From Temnopleurus reevesii (Eukaryota > Echinodermata > Echinoidea > Temnopleuroida > Temnopleuridae): DNA of 64,000 nt. This document shows, in pieces, positions 1 to 12,000 of the stretch (positions are counted from its first letter, which is position 1; each line of letters begins with the position of its first letter). Location of the stretch: contig BQKZ01001049.1 in NCBI GenBank assembly GCA_036244855.1, forward strand, positions 22,629 through 86,628, written 5' to 3'. The notes under the pieces are model-generated. The model ran no database searches. It had not been told where the DNA came from and worked only from the letters and a program-made list of their open reading frames with translations. The translations under genes and the position numbers were made by a program.

Positions 1-27
1 CCATTCTATTGATTTTGTTATTTGCAG

Positions 28-100
28 TACTTTCTGTGGCGTTAGCAGTGACGGCTTTTCTTCTAGTTTGTGCAATCATAATTTTCTACATCAAATTGAA
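28..100 (+). CDS. Transmembrane exon of an unidentified single-pass membrane protein
   Basis: The exon follows the acceptor TTATTTGCAG and ends at the donor GTAAGT. Read with two leading bases it encodes about 23 mostly hydrophobic residues (VALAVTAFLLVCAIIIFYIK), a textbook transmembrane helix followed by lysines as a stop-transfer signal. It ends with two bases of a split codon, which joins in frame to the exon at 817 (AA+G gives Lys, then Met). The other two frames are a stop codon and a Ser-rich non-helix. The upstream extracellular part lies outside the window, so the family cannot be named. Confidence 0.75.
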
Positions 101-816
101 GTAAGTTCTCTCTACTCATTTATTCTTGTGCAATATACTGACTGCAAATGTTTATGACTTTATAATATCAAATGGATTTAACTGTTTTCAATATTTTGAA
201 CACCGGAGGCCAAGTGTGTCTGTTAGACTTCATGTCAAAGCACGATTCACTTAAAAAAACATACCATGTGTCAATCACATACAGTCAATCGTACCTAGTC
301 GTTGATATCCTATACTGATATGGACGTAAAATTAAACTAAATTCTTAAAAAGGAATAATTCAAAAACTATATTGAATGCTACACAAGAACAAACATAAAT
401 CACTTTGTCAGTGAGATTCTAGTAAGGTGTTGAATTTGAACATCCATTCGTTGATTTGAATGCAACCCCAATAAAATTTAGTCTGAAGGATAGTACCTCT
501 TGGCTCTGGTTTTCCGCAATGTGCATAAATTAAATGTGCATAGAGCATAATCAAATGTCTGCATTTTGAAACATTACCTTACCCTATAAAATGCATTGCA
601 GTCTCTAGGTCCAGCCTTTGTACCATGCTATGCACTGCACAAAATGCAACTGGGAAAGCCAATGGTTTGTGCGTGCGGACTAAATGAAAGGAAAAAGTGT
701 TAACCAGTTGAGTACTGAATTCCATAGTTCTCATATAATCTATGCAACTACCCGGTTCCAGTAGCCAATAGGTCAATATCATTCTAACCATTTGTTATTA
801 CTTTTTGCGACTAAAG
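101..816 (+). other. Intron of the membrane-protein gene
   Basis: AT-rich, with stops in all frames and no recognisable element. It starts with GTAAGT and ends with CTAAAG; the pyrimidine tract before the acceptor (about 790-806) is short. Confidence 0.7.
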
Positions 817-1585
817 GATGCGAACAACTCAAACTTACGAGACCAACGTAGCGCACATGAACTACAGCGGAACAGCGGATGACAGTTTCTTCGCCGCGAG
901 ACTATCCCGACAAGATCTCATTCCACCCGATGTGATCATCGGCGGCGGGTCCAGTCCGCCACCCCTCGTCCTCCTGGACATGCTGAGCGAGCCACCGGGT
1001 ATACTCGAGGGCGGCGGTGCCCAGAGGAGTTCGGGAGGAGAGCCGAGATTCTACGGGTTTGGACCAAGGGAGCAGAACCCTCCTTTGCCAATGACCCCGC
1101 GAGAGAGGGACAGTAACGGCAACATGGAACCGTTCTCGTTTAGCGGGTTTCCTGAGGAAGCCGTACAACAGAGTCCGCCAACGCTACAGCCAAGGAGCAA
1201 GGATGGCAAAGACCACTTTGGGCCTTTCCCTTTGAGATCTATGAGTGAAGGCGGTGCGGATAAGAAACCACGTCCACCTTTGCCAACTCCGCGCAGTAGA
1301 GACAGTCATGGTGGAGAGGCCATCGCGCCAAGCCAGTCCCCAGCGGACAACGCCCCAGGAAGCTCAAACACTTTTGTTGATCCAGGTAGCCCCAGATCAC
1401 CAGAACCCCTGCTAGACTCGCCGAACGGTGGGAACAGAAACTCGCATTATGAGAATAGATCCGCAAGAGATAGTGTTTATGAAAACGACGATACGACAGA
1501 TCTAGAGAATCATATATATGAAAGGGTTATGCTGGATAGAACAGAACACGATGAAGACCAAACTAGTTCTATCTATACATTTTAG
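817..1585 (+). CDS. Last exon: cytoplasmic tail with proline-rich and tyrosine motifs
   Basis: The exon begins after the acceptor GCGACTAAAG and runs open for 255 codons to TAG at 1583-1585. Its first base completes the codon split at position 100, so it is the tail of the membrane protein whose helix lies in the previous exon. The tail is rich in Pro, Ser, Gly and Arg, with no globular domain. A motif of the form PPLPxTPRxRDS occurs at about residues 88 and 151 of the exon with a weaker third copy between them, suggesting SH3-type ligands. The C-terminal 50 residues hold HYENRS, VYEND, HIYERV and SIYTF; two match the pY-x-N consensus of Grb2-type SH2 domains. A signalling receptor or adhesion molecule is likely, but I do not recognise the family. 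GC content and CpG are clearly higher than in the surroundings, supporting a real exon. Confidence 0.8.
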
Positions 1586-2757
1586 TCCTCGTTAAACTTT
1601 TCCAAAGGATAACTTTGTTGTCGAGTGTATTTGACGCAATGAATAATATTGCCGAGAATCCTATAAACTGAATCAGGCACAGTATCGTTAATAATTCTGA
1701 ATCATTGGCCGAAATATACAAATTCCGCAAAATTAGGTCAAACGCCAATTCAATATTATAATGCTATTGAAATCGGAACCAGCGTGTGATTGTGATGTTC
1801 GCCCAGTTCAATACACGATATACTGAACACGATATAAAGTATTTTCGAAAAGTTAAGTCGAATGCAATTTCAACGCTCATTTGTAATGCTATTTAATTCG
1901 GTACCGGCCTGTCATTGTTGTGTCCGGACAGTTGAATACACTGTGTACGGACCTATTGTCTGCGTTCTAGTTAACTTTTCGGAGATAGTTTATATCGTGT
2001 TACTGATATATTTTCATATGACACACTTAATTAACCAAAAGTGTTAATCGTTAATCGTAATCTCCCGAATTTCGTAAGTTCGTTGGTCCTGTATCTTTCA
2101 AGGTGAAATTGATCTAACTATGATAACCATTACGTAAAAGTGCGGGCACACGCCCAACTCTTTACAGCAAAGCGCCATCATTTGCTTGAGCCCTGCGGGA
2201 AGCTTCGGCATGCCTGAAGAGCGTGATCATTTCGCTGACTCAACATGCACACCATGGCCTTTAACTCAATTGTTACTGCTGTGGTATTCTACTTATTATT
2301 TTGAACCCTTCATATATTTTACAATGTATCTGCGTTGCATCGTCACCTAGGTTGTTGTGGGTACTGAGAAATTGTTGCGACATGAAGCAGCTAACTATTT
2401 GGATACCAAATGGTGCTCTAAAGCTTCCATTAATTAATGCAATATAGTTGCCCTTCCATACCTCATCAGATTGATGCGCTTTAGATTTCATGAAAAGGCG
2501 GTTTATAAATGCAAATTATTATTATTATTTTAGTATACAAATATTCCGTGGTAGCACGTGAACATAACATGTGTGTTTTTATCGGGGGCGTCGCAACTCT
2601 GTATACATAGATTCTGCGATCCCAGTACTACCAATTCTGTAATGCCGAGCGCCTGACAAGAAGACAGAAGGTCACAGTTTTTAAAGCCTATTGCTCGAAC
2701 CCATGACCTGCCATTAATGAGACAAATGTTGAATTCAGCCACATATTGTCGGTCATA
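1586..2757. other. 3' UTR and downstream region of the membrane-protein gene
   Basis: No open frame of interest. I see no convincing AATAAA, so the mRNA end cannot be fixed. It contains a diverged tandem duplication (about 1700-1945). Confidence 0.5.
1700..1945. repeat. Diverged tandem duplication, period about 119 bp
   Basis: Two copies begin near 1738 (GTCAAACGCCAATTCAA) and 1857 (GTCGAATGCAATTTCAA). Both continue through an AATGCTATT block and end at CAGTTSAATACAC. A third partial start may lie near 1970. Confidence 0.6.
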
Positions 2758-2923
2758 TGGGGTATTGCTCAAAATCAACTGCAACTTTGCAAATTGTAAC
2801 GCGCATTTTCATTCGCGCGTGGTGTGCGCATTCAAGAAGACCCGCATGAAACAATGATTTTGAGTGGCGCGTACCGATCAACTGCAACTTACGATCAATT
2901 GCAACCTTTGAGCAACACCCCCA
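2758..2923. mobile_element. Short inverted-repeat transposon (MITE), TA-flanked, copy 1
   Basis: The ends are inverted repeats: left TGGGGTATTGCTCAAA, right TTTGAGCAACACCCCCA. Each is followed inward by a 'CAACTGCAAC'-type block, and the element is flanked on both sides by TA, as expected for a Tc1/mariner-type target duplication. Length is 166 bp with no coding capacity. A second copy lies at 29605-29781 and a broken one at about 36003. Confidence 0.75.
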
Positions 2924-4002
2924 TAATGTGACAGTGATGCGCACAGAGTTTAACGCTTGACGTAGAGCGATTTTTTTTAAATCATGGTACTCTTCTATTG
3001 CAGGAACGTTCTCTTTGGCGTAAATATTCAGAATTGAATGAGAAACGCCTTTAAATCTAAATTCAGCATCATTCTGTTTTTGTTTAATTGCTAGCCAGCC
3101 TATACTTTTAGTTTTAAAACAAGAATTTATTATAAAAAATATTTTCAATTCATGCACTGGAGAAGAAAATATGACCTCAGTTCGCTTTTTACTAGAGACT
3201 CAGGGCGTCCCAAGTTGGAATAACCATGGACTTAATTTAACATGGACTATCGACGGTCTCCATTCCTTTGAAGTAGAATATCCACCTTAAATTTGAGATT
3301 CGCGCTCGAAGGCAGAAAAAAGCAGGTGGTCTCTATCTCTCGGCCGGAGTTTAGAGTTTTCTAAACGATCGGTTACGTAATGATGGGGAACATGACAGAG
3401 AAAAGTGTTGTGGCTTTTAAATCTGTCGATGGACCTTCCAATTTAAAGGAATACAGATTGTTGGCAGTCCATGTTTAGAAAATCCTAAGGTAAAAAAGAG
3501 CCTACTCCTGGAAAGATATCGAACAACGTGAGCGCTTCAATGATACTGCATGAATATTGATACCGAATTAGTAAAACACGGGAATATGCTGTGTTTTATG
3601 AAAATGTTAAATTAATCTATGTTACATGATTGATTATATTCTTATTTAGATAACATTGCAGTTTTTGTAAATATAAGATTTAGAATATATTTAGTACGTT
3701 TAAAATGCAATCTGATAATGATGATACTTTACGTGTATTAATAATGATAATAATCATTCTTTGCGTTGCCATGCAAACATCACAAAAATTATGGAAGACA
3801 GTGAATGATGCCACCCAGTTTTATGCTACAATAATATGACTTCATTTTATTAATCTATTTCGTAACTAACATGAGTAAAAAGTTTTTAAAAAGGGAAAAG
3901 TGGATCTGAGAACGGTGTCAGCGGTAAAGAATTATGAGGGAAAAGATAAAGATAATGATGAGTCGGAGAGAGAGATGAGGGATATAGGAAAAATGATAGA
4001 GA
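2924..4002. other. Non-coding intergenic stretch
   Basis: AT-rich, without a supportable gene or element; lies between the two convergent genes. Confidence 0.5.
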
Positions 4003-4004
4003 GT

Positions 4005-4059
<55 letters not shown>

Positions 4060-4132
4060 GAATAGAGAGGGGGAGGAGAGAGAGAATAAAGAGGAGAGAG
4101 AGAGAATAAAAGAGAGACAGAGAGGGAATAAA

Positions 4133-4170
<38 letters not shown>
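4003..4170. repeat. (GT)n followed by (GA)n microsatellite
   Basis: A pure GT run (about 4013-4051) passes into GA-rich sequence ending in a pure GA run (about 4134-4169). The open frames across it are low-complexity artefacts. Confidence 0.95.
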
Positions 4171-4174
<4 letters not shown>

Positions 4175-4305
4175 GGTGAATCAATTGTTTCAGGCCAATT
4201 TCCAATTTGTAGTGAATGATGAATGACGGGTGAAAAGCCTATGGTGGTCGCGAGGTGAATGCGGTTTGTCATGTTGACAAAGAAAGAAAACTTCCTTGCT
4301 GCTTT

Positions 4306-5405
4306 TTTACCCCCCCCCCCCCCTCTCTCTCTCTCTCTTCTCTCATTCTCTCATTCTCTCTACTTCTGTCGCTTCCCCTCTTTCGTGCCTTCCCCCTACC
4401 CTCTCCCTTTTCCCTTTCCCGTCGCTCAATGGGGATTTCCATTTACCATCTGTCCATCTAATATTCCCTTTCCCGTCTATCTCTCTCTCTTTCTGCATTC
4501 CTTACACAAGCCCAGGATTTTACTCTTTCCTCAAGAAATCAGACATCGAAAAAGAAGACAAAATACAGCATAAATGTATTTTTTTTTAATTCTAGCAGCC
4601 TTTTATCCTTTATTTCTAAGCAATATTTTGCAAAATAAGGACATAAAATAGAGCGAAATTTACTGTACTCCAAGAATTCATACCTACAGCTCCTACCCAA
4701 CTGGAGACAAAATAAAATAGAATTTATAGATCTGAAATTCTTTCCCTTACTTTCTTCCTCCGGCCCCTCTCTCGTTTACTCTCCTTCCTTTTTTTAAAGA
4801 TATTTCCCCTCCCCCTGGATTTTGCTTTACTCATCCCTCTCCCTATCTCCGTCTTTTCACCCTCCTCTTTTCCACCCCTCCCCCTTTCCCCATCTCCTTT
4901 CCCACCTAATTTTCCTTTCCCGGACTCATTTTCCTTCTCTCTTTCTCCCCTCCCCCTCTCTTTTACTCTCCTCCCTTTTATCCATATCTCTTTCTCTCCC
5001 TTTATCCCTTCCCCTCTGTTTCAACCTAGTCATCCCCTCTCTCCCACCCTCCCTCTCTCCTTCCCCCATGTTTCTATTTCCATCGCCTTCTCCCTCTCTC
5101 CATTTCCCTTTCTATTTCATCTCATCTTTCCCCTACCCCTCTCTCTCTCTCTCACTCTCTTCCTCTCTCTATCTTTCTCTGCATCCTCACACATGTCCAG
5201 GATTTAGCTCTTTCACAAAAAAAAAAAAACCAAATCACAAATGTATTTTATTATTCTAGCAGCCTTTTATCCTTTATTTCTAAGCAATATTTTGCAAAAT
5301 AAGGACAGAGAATAGAGCGAAATTTACTGTACTCAAATAATTCATACCTACAGCTCCTACCCAACTGAAGGCAAAATAAAATAGCATTTATCATTCTAAA
5401 ATTGC
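4306..5405. repeat. Tandem duplication of a CT-rich block plus a unique 155-bp block
   Basis: The block starting TTCTAGCAGCCTTTTATCC occurs at 4592 and again at 5254, followed for about 150 bp by nearly identical sequence (through the 'CAGCTCCTACCCAACTG' segment). Each copy is preceded by a long polypyrimidine stretch (4306-4510 and 4742-5180) and by a shared CCAGGATTT segment. The spacing is 662 bp, so a unit of about 660 bp was duplicated in tandem. Confidence 0.85.
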
Positions 5406-8400
5406 AACCCTTTAAGATAGTTATCAAAGCCATAAAGACAAAAAATTAAATTTGATAGGAAGAAAATATACAACCCATTTCTACACATACACACACTATT
5501 TTTTCTCATTCTAAGCACATAAAAATTAACAAATATATATCAAATAATATCTTTGAAATCATAGTTGGGCAACCCAGCACCTTAAAATTTGAATAATTCT
5601 ATCTAACTACATTTATAGATAGTATGTTTAATATATAACCAAGTCCCTGTCAAGTACTTAATCTTTTATTCAACTATCTAGGAAAAATTCTACAGTATAT
5701 GTTTTTTTTTAAATCTTGAAACAAAAATGATGACGAGCTTTGATGAATTTCACGTTCCCAGTTGATCATCACCATTGCCGTATATCATAGATTGTTCCTT
5801 AACATAGATTGTCCGTCTTCAATATTATTCAAATCATCTTGAATACAATCATTTTTATTACACTGGAGAAAGTATGGTGCTATCTCTTAGAGTGCTAAAT
5901 CAGACAGTGCTTGGATGCTATATATGTGTGCATCAGAAGTGTTCACATAACACCACTGGTGTTAGTAATTTGATTTAAAACTGATAGATTTAAAGTTTAT
6001 CAATCTTCTGGTGTAAAAAGCAAATTTATTTTGGGCAGTGTTGATCTAACACTCTGCTTTTGTAGTGTATATGTATTTATTTTATGAAGATGCTTAGCTA
6101 GAGTAGGAAATAGTGAAATGTAGAAAAAGTCCCCAGTATTCTACATGGCACTATTCGCCTATTGCTTTGAAATACAATTTGCAAAATCTGCTTCAAAAGT
6201 AAAGTCCCCAGATTACTTCCTTTTCATCCTTAGCAATTTGTTCAACATGTCATCTCCAATGGATTACAATCATTTCTAAAGGTCTTTCAATGTTTAAAAC
6301 TAAATCTAATCATAGAGTATGCTATTATATATCTTCCCTAATACATAACTAACTTAATCATTAAAGATTTCAGTGCCCAACCCTAAAAATTAAAAGGGAA
6401 AATCATTAAAAATATAAGGATTACAAAATTGTTGCCAAGTTGAATGCTGAACATATCAATGTATGGCATGGTTTCTCAGGTGGATGAAAAAGAATTGATT
6501 CTAACTATCTCAATGTCCCCACTTTGAGGAGAGAGAATCAAATTTTCCCACACACACTGAGTTTTCACATAGACATTGTATTGGTGTGGAACCAGGAGTG
6601 TGTCAGACATAAGTCCCCAGTTTGTCTGGTACATTTCTAAGCCACTTTACAACGACCAGCATACAAGTACATTTTCAACTTTAACTTGATTAATTCAGAT
6701 TTATTGAAAGAAGCCACTTTGTCCCCAGTTTGACTTCCTTCAAGAAACCTAATTCAATCAAGCAAAAGGTATATTTTGCTCATAATCAATGCTATTGGCA
6801 TCTTATTTGAAAAAAAAGTACAAATTGTCCCCAGAGTCCTTTTTTCAAATGGGGTGCCAATGAACATTTTCAAATCTGTTAAATACCTCCAACCTTTATG
6901 GCAAGTACATAGTGTGACTAACTGAGCAAAAACATAAAAAGGAACTATGCAAAATGGATATATTTTAACAACATATTCTAAAACATTGATCTACAATTGC
7001 AAAAAGCTTGACAAATATTATCTTAAAACTACATAAGTACTTTTTTGCTTCTTAAGTTTACATAATTGTTAGTTCCATTTTTAAAATGCTTCAGAATAGG
7101 TATCGCATTAAAACACACCTTTTGTTTCATATTGATGCTTGTAGTAGATAAAAAATAACGCCGGCACTTCATAGAAAAGAATAAAAGAATGTTTAAGATA
7201 GTGAATATAGTTTGCTTCAGCAATTGTATATAATGCACTTGTGTGTATTGTGTACAAAACATAGTATATGATACGTCCACAAACATAATGTACATAATTT
7301 CACAAAGTGGATTTCACAAAGTGGATTGTAGTAAGGAAATTTCTAACCTAACAACATAATCACTCATGAGTATTCAATAAAAAGGAAAAGGATATTAAAA
7401 CAAAGAAAATATTTCATGGAAAGTGACCGGTAGAGCACAAAAAAGAAAAGTAAAAAGAAATTTCACATCAATGAAGAGTACAAAATATCAGGAACATGGA
7501 AGATTTGTTCTTCAAAATTCAACTCCTCCCCAATCTCACTCAATTTTATTTGTTTCATATGATGAAACAAATGCATAGAACTGCGTCAAAACCATGATGG
7601 CAAAACATGTCAAATTTGGCATAGGAATTGATACAAGATTTGTAACCATGTAGAATACAATCAAATTCATTTGATTCTCTCCGAAAAGAGCTTCAATATA
7701 TTTGACTTCATTATAGTAGAACATTATTTGGCAGCCTAGACATTGTACATACAACACAGCTTTCGAGTAATGTTGTCCATAAAACAAATTCATCATTTTT
7801 AATCTTCTGTAAGATTTCAGCCATAATTCGATGATTCATCATGAAAAATATATATAAAACACAAAACATATACACATTATACTTTTGAGTCATGTGGAAC
7901 ATTTTACAATTAACTCTTTTAAAACCAATATATACATAGAAAAGCATGATTTGTTTCATAAATCATATTCAGTTTACATAGAATTTAATGAAGCTTGAAA
8001 GACAAAAATGATATTCTTTAATTTTTTACCCTCATATTTCACAAGCTTGAATATGAACTCTTGTACATACATGGCTATCAGTACATTTTCATTATTTTTT
8101 CATGAGGAATGATGAAATCTTAATCATAATTATCTTTCTTTTTTCAGTAATTTACAAAATTGTGACAATGACATACATAAATTAAAATGAGAAATAAATT
8201 TCAAATTTAACTGAGTTACAGGAACATATTCTTAAGAAAACCAACAAATCGAAATATTACATATTAAATTGTTTATTATAATATCTCTATGTGAGTATTT
8301 ATCCATTCCTCACATTTTCCCTCAAATATAACAATGATTTCAGTTTCGTTGAAGCATTTATTTGTCAATTTTGCAGAATGAGTCGATACATAACAATAAA

Positions 8401-8705
8401 TCATACACACATGTATGTATACATATAACTTTGGAAGAAATGAGAATAGCCGTTTAATCCACATTCATGTGCACACCCACAAACACACAAACACCCTCCC
8501 ACAATCAATTAAATTCCATATAGTGCTATAGCACTTTAAGAAATAAAAGCTTATTTCTCTTTGCGCATGAAATATTGAACAAAATAATTTTATGAGCGTT
8601 CAACAATCACGTGCAGAAATTATAACATGTCTCAGAGACACCAGTATCAAAATGGAGTAGGAAAAATTCTGTGAGTGTGTAATGCCAATTTTTGAGAGAC
8701 ATAAT
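5406..8705 (-). other. Presumed 3' UTR and downstream region of the spectraplakin gene
   Basis: This stretch follows the spectraplakin stop codon and has no gene-like frame. The nearest AATAAA on the minus strand are at 8357-8362 and 8272-8277, about 350 and 430 nt after the stop, but the UTR could be much longer. It holds a cluster of the 8-mer GTCCCCAG (CTGGGGAC in the sense strand) at 6129-6834. Confidence 0.4.
8272..8362 (-). promoter_or_regulatory. Candidate polyadenylation signals of the spectraplakin mRNA
   Basis: Minus-strand AATAAA occurs at 8357-8362 and at 8272-8277. They are the first canonical signals after the stop codon at 8706. AT-richness makes chance matches common, so this is only a candidate site. 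Confidence 0.3.
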
Positions 8706-9001
8706 CTAAGGCTGCCATCCACGGCTTGAATTCTTGTGCGTAGATGCCTTCCTGTTCTTCGCGGAGGACGCCGCTGTCGGGGATGATAGGTTCGATCGCG
8801 GAGAGTATGTGGTGCGCTTGTGTGTCGGCATGGTGACCGTACGCTCCTCTTCTGTCACGGTCCGTACGGTGACCTCCCCGCGGGTCCCGCCGGCCGGGCT
8901 GGAGCGCTTGTCGTAGCTGACCGTCGTGTTGCGGCCGGTCACTTTCTTTTGGGTCGAGTAGCCGCTGCTCGGGGATGGCGAGCGCACTGGGGTTCTCTCA
9001 C
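8706..9001 (-). CDS. MACF1/DST: Spectraplakin exon 45 (last): C-terminal tail and stop
   Basis: Begins after the acceptor CCTCTATAG at 9002-9003, completes the Gly codon split at exon 44, and runs 98 codons to TAG (8706-8708). The tail is basic and rich in Ser, Thr and Arg ([38 protein letters not shown]), typical of the microtubule-binding tail of the family. No SxIP motif for EB1 binding is present. CpG and GC content are high compared with the flanks. Confidence 0.9.
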
Positions 9002-12000
9002 CTATAGAGGATGAATAGATGAGAGAAAAGTTAGAATGATCCCTGACATAGCAACAAACATACTAACACATTGTGATTGTCTCTTATAAAAAGATATCTT
9101 TCACCTATCGGGGATGAATGGACGAGAGTAAAGTTAGAACAATCTCCATGACGTTTATTACCCCAGACATAGCAACAAACAAATTTACACAAAATGGCCT
9201 GTATTACGATAGTGAGGTTTCATTTAACCAAGGTCTAAGTCATTGTCATTTAGACCAGTGGTCTAACTTTTCCATAGCCTGGGTCTAGGCCCTGGTCACA
9301 TAGAGGCTCGGAAGTGACACGATTCAACACAACTCTTTGTTAATTCACAGTTAACTGCCTAAGAACAAGAGTGGTGTTGAATCGTGTTGCTTCCAGGGCC
9401 CTATGTGACTGGGGCATAAATGACAATGGCTTAGTTCCGGGTTCAGTTAAACCCCGCAATCGGACTACGAGCCATTGTGATTGTCTAATGTCAAAGGTAT
9501 CTGAGGCCTCCAAAATAATTTGTTAGTTGGAAGTATATATGAAACAACTCCCGTAAACTTTACATTACATTGAACATACTAACAAATTGTGATTGTCACT
9601 TGATATATCTGAGGCTAAAAAATTACTTTGTTAGTTGGAAGTTTACATTAAACCAACCCCCAAAAAACATTCCATAGTTTGTCATTAATAAATTGGGAAC
9701 ATTTGAATTAAAATTAGTATTTAATTCATAAAAAATTTTCTCAGAGAATTTCGAGCAAAAGGCAAATTTGTTTGATTTAGCGTAAAAATGGTTCCATTCT
9801 CATACATATTCCATGTACTCAAATGGATGGCAACAATTTAGAGCTCTACAAATAGCACACAGCAACTGCCACATCAACTTTGTGAATACAATTTCTGAAA
9901 GTCATCCAAAATCTGCAGGCAAAATAAACTTTCATTTCAACTTTACATGAAAATAGGCCCCTATTTGTCAGTAAAATATTTTTAACATGATTGGCATTTT
10001 CAGAATAATCCTCTTTCCACCACACATCCATATCCTTTTGCATGCATTATCCTTCCTTTAATCCCTTTACCAAACGAATCAGAATTTACAACAAAAAATC
10101 CCTGTTTTATAACTCCCAAAAAAATTACAATTCAAACATGCAAGCACTATGAGCAGAATAGACAAAGGATTTGGACAAAGTAGACAACTTTCTTTCTTTG
10201 TAGCATTCACAATAGCTAGATGCACACAGAAAAAATGTAATTCCCTCATATTCAGTGGAGATGTGTTGGACATATTCTTTCACGTTAATCAAGCTATTGC
10301 GAAGGCATGAATGAGGTTGGTTACTTTGTCCAAATATGTTGTCCCTTATGCTCATGGTGAATACTATTCATGTCATATTTTCTCTCCTGTGCAGATATTC
10401 ATATCAATAAATATAATAAATTTACAAGTAAAAACAGACATCCCACACAAATACCACTAACAAGTAAATGTATACTCAGAGGCCCATATTCCGATAGCGA
10501 GGATTAAGTTAACCCTGGTCTAAATCTGTGGTTTAAGTATGGGTAGCCAAAAGTGCCCAAACTTTATTTACAATGTATACTTCTTATGGTAACTGCTCTC
10601 TTTTCCCATGCTCTAATACTGTAGAAAACTATTGAAGTTTTTATTCTGAGGGAATTTTAATTACTATGAGTGCCAAATGTGCTGGTAAATTAAACATCAA
10701 CTGTTATAGATTAAAGCCTCTTTTGGCTTCCCATACTAAAACCACATATTTAAACTATAGTTTAAGTATTCCTGACATCAGAATACGGGCTAGTGTGACT
10801 AATGTATTCTTGTGAACTAGTCCTACAGTACTTGCATGTGATGTATAAAGTACATGACATGAAAATGTATGATTATATGACTATTTAATAATATATTTAA
10901 TACATATACAAAGTACTATGAAACCACATAATTAATCAGAATATACCATACAAATATGTGTACTGCACATGTATCTAACAATATACTCCTACATGTACAA
11001 AGAATATAACAAATTTAGATGATGTCCAAGTTAGTTTGTTCTTTAAATAATGAACATATAATACATGTTCAAATTGATATATCATTGTTGGCATGTAAGA
11101 AATTAGTCTCTTTTGAAAAAGTATCAATTACTCATTTTGTTAAAGCAAGATAAAAATAAAATGAAAGAACAAATTTATGTTATGACAGCATTGAATAAAG
11201 AAAAAATAAGTAAAATACACAAGTAAATCAAAAATAATAAATGTGAATGTAAGGATAATCATTTCATGCGGCTACAAACCAAAAGCAAATTTCACCTTCA
11301 AAACAATAGAAACGAATAAAATACAATGAATTTCTAAAGCAGGTGAGCTAAGGCAAAAAATTTAAGGTTGCTTGGCAAATTTAGCAAATTTTTATCAAAT
11401 CTGTTCATCAACGATATATACTGAAGTAAAAGCAAGGGAAAACGTCAAAATGGTCAAAAATATTTCGGGGATATAGAAAGGATAAAAAGGTGGGTAAAGG
11501 AAGGCATGGTGAAATCATAATATAGGACAAGTGAATTAGACAAAGTAAACAACTCCCCAATTAAAGCACTGGACAATACATGTAGCTCTAGCAGCCAAAT
11601 GAAATAGCTTCCCTATTATTCAACAAACAGATGCAACACCTGTTCAACATGAGTCCAGTTGAGGACTCTGTGTTCTGATAGCACCCAACTCTGCATATTC
11701 CATCACACCAAACTCACAGGGACTGCATAGCATTCGACCACAGAGGGTTTGACTCTGTGGTTAAGTGCTATGCAGTCACTGTGTGTTCAATGTAAGAGAA
11801 TATGCAAAGGTGGGTGCTATTAGAACACATAGTCCTCAACTAGACTAGTTCAACATACCCAGAAATGCCAACTGTTTGAGAATATATTTTCATATGAAGT
11901 CAATGATTTCATCACAAATGAATGGCTTAGATTTGGTTATTATTGTAATGTTTCTATCACTTTTGTTCAGCTGTTGTGCTAGTCACAATCTAAATTTGAC

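Noticed and set aside
2690..2710. B-box-like GGTTCGAGC on the minus strand
   Set aside because: No A box at the proper distance; only a chance match.
2530..3157. Frames of 84 and 134 codons on the minus strand
   Set aside because: They run through the TA-type MITE and AT-rich intergenic sequence; no domain or splice support.
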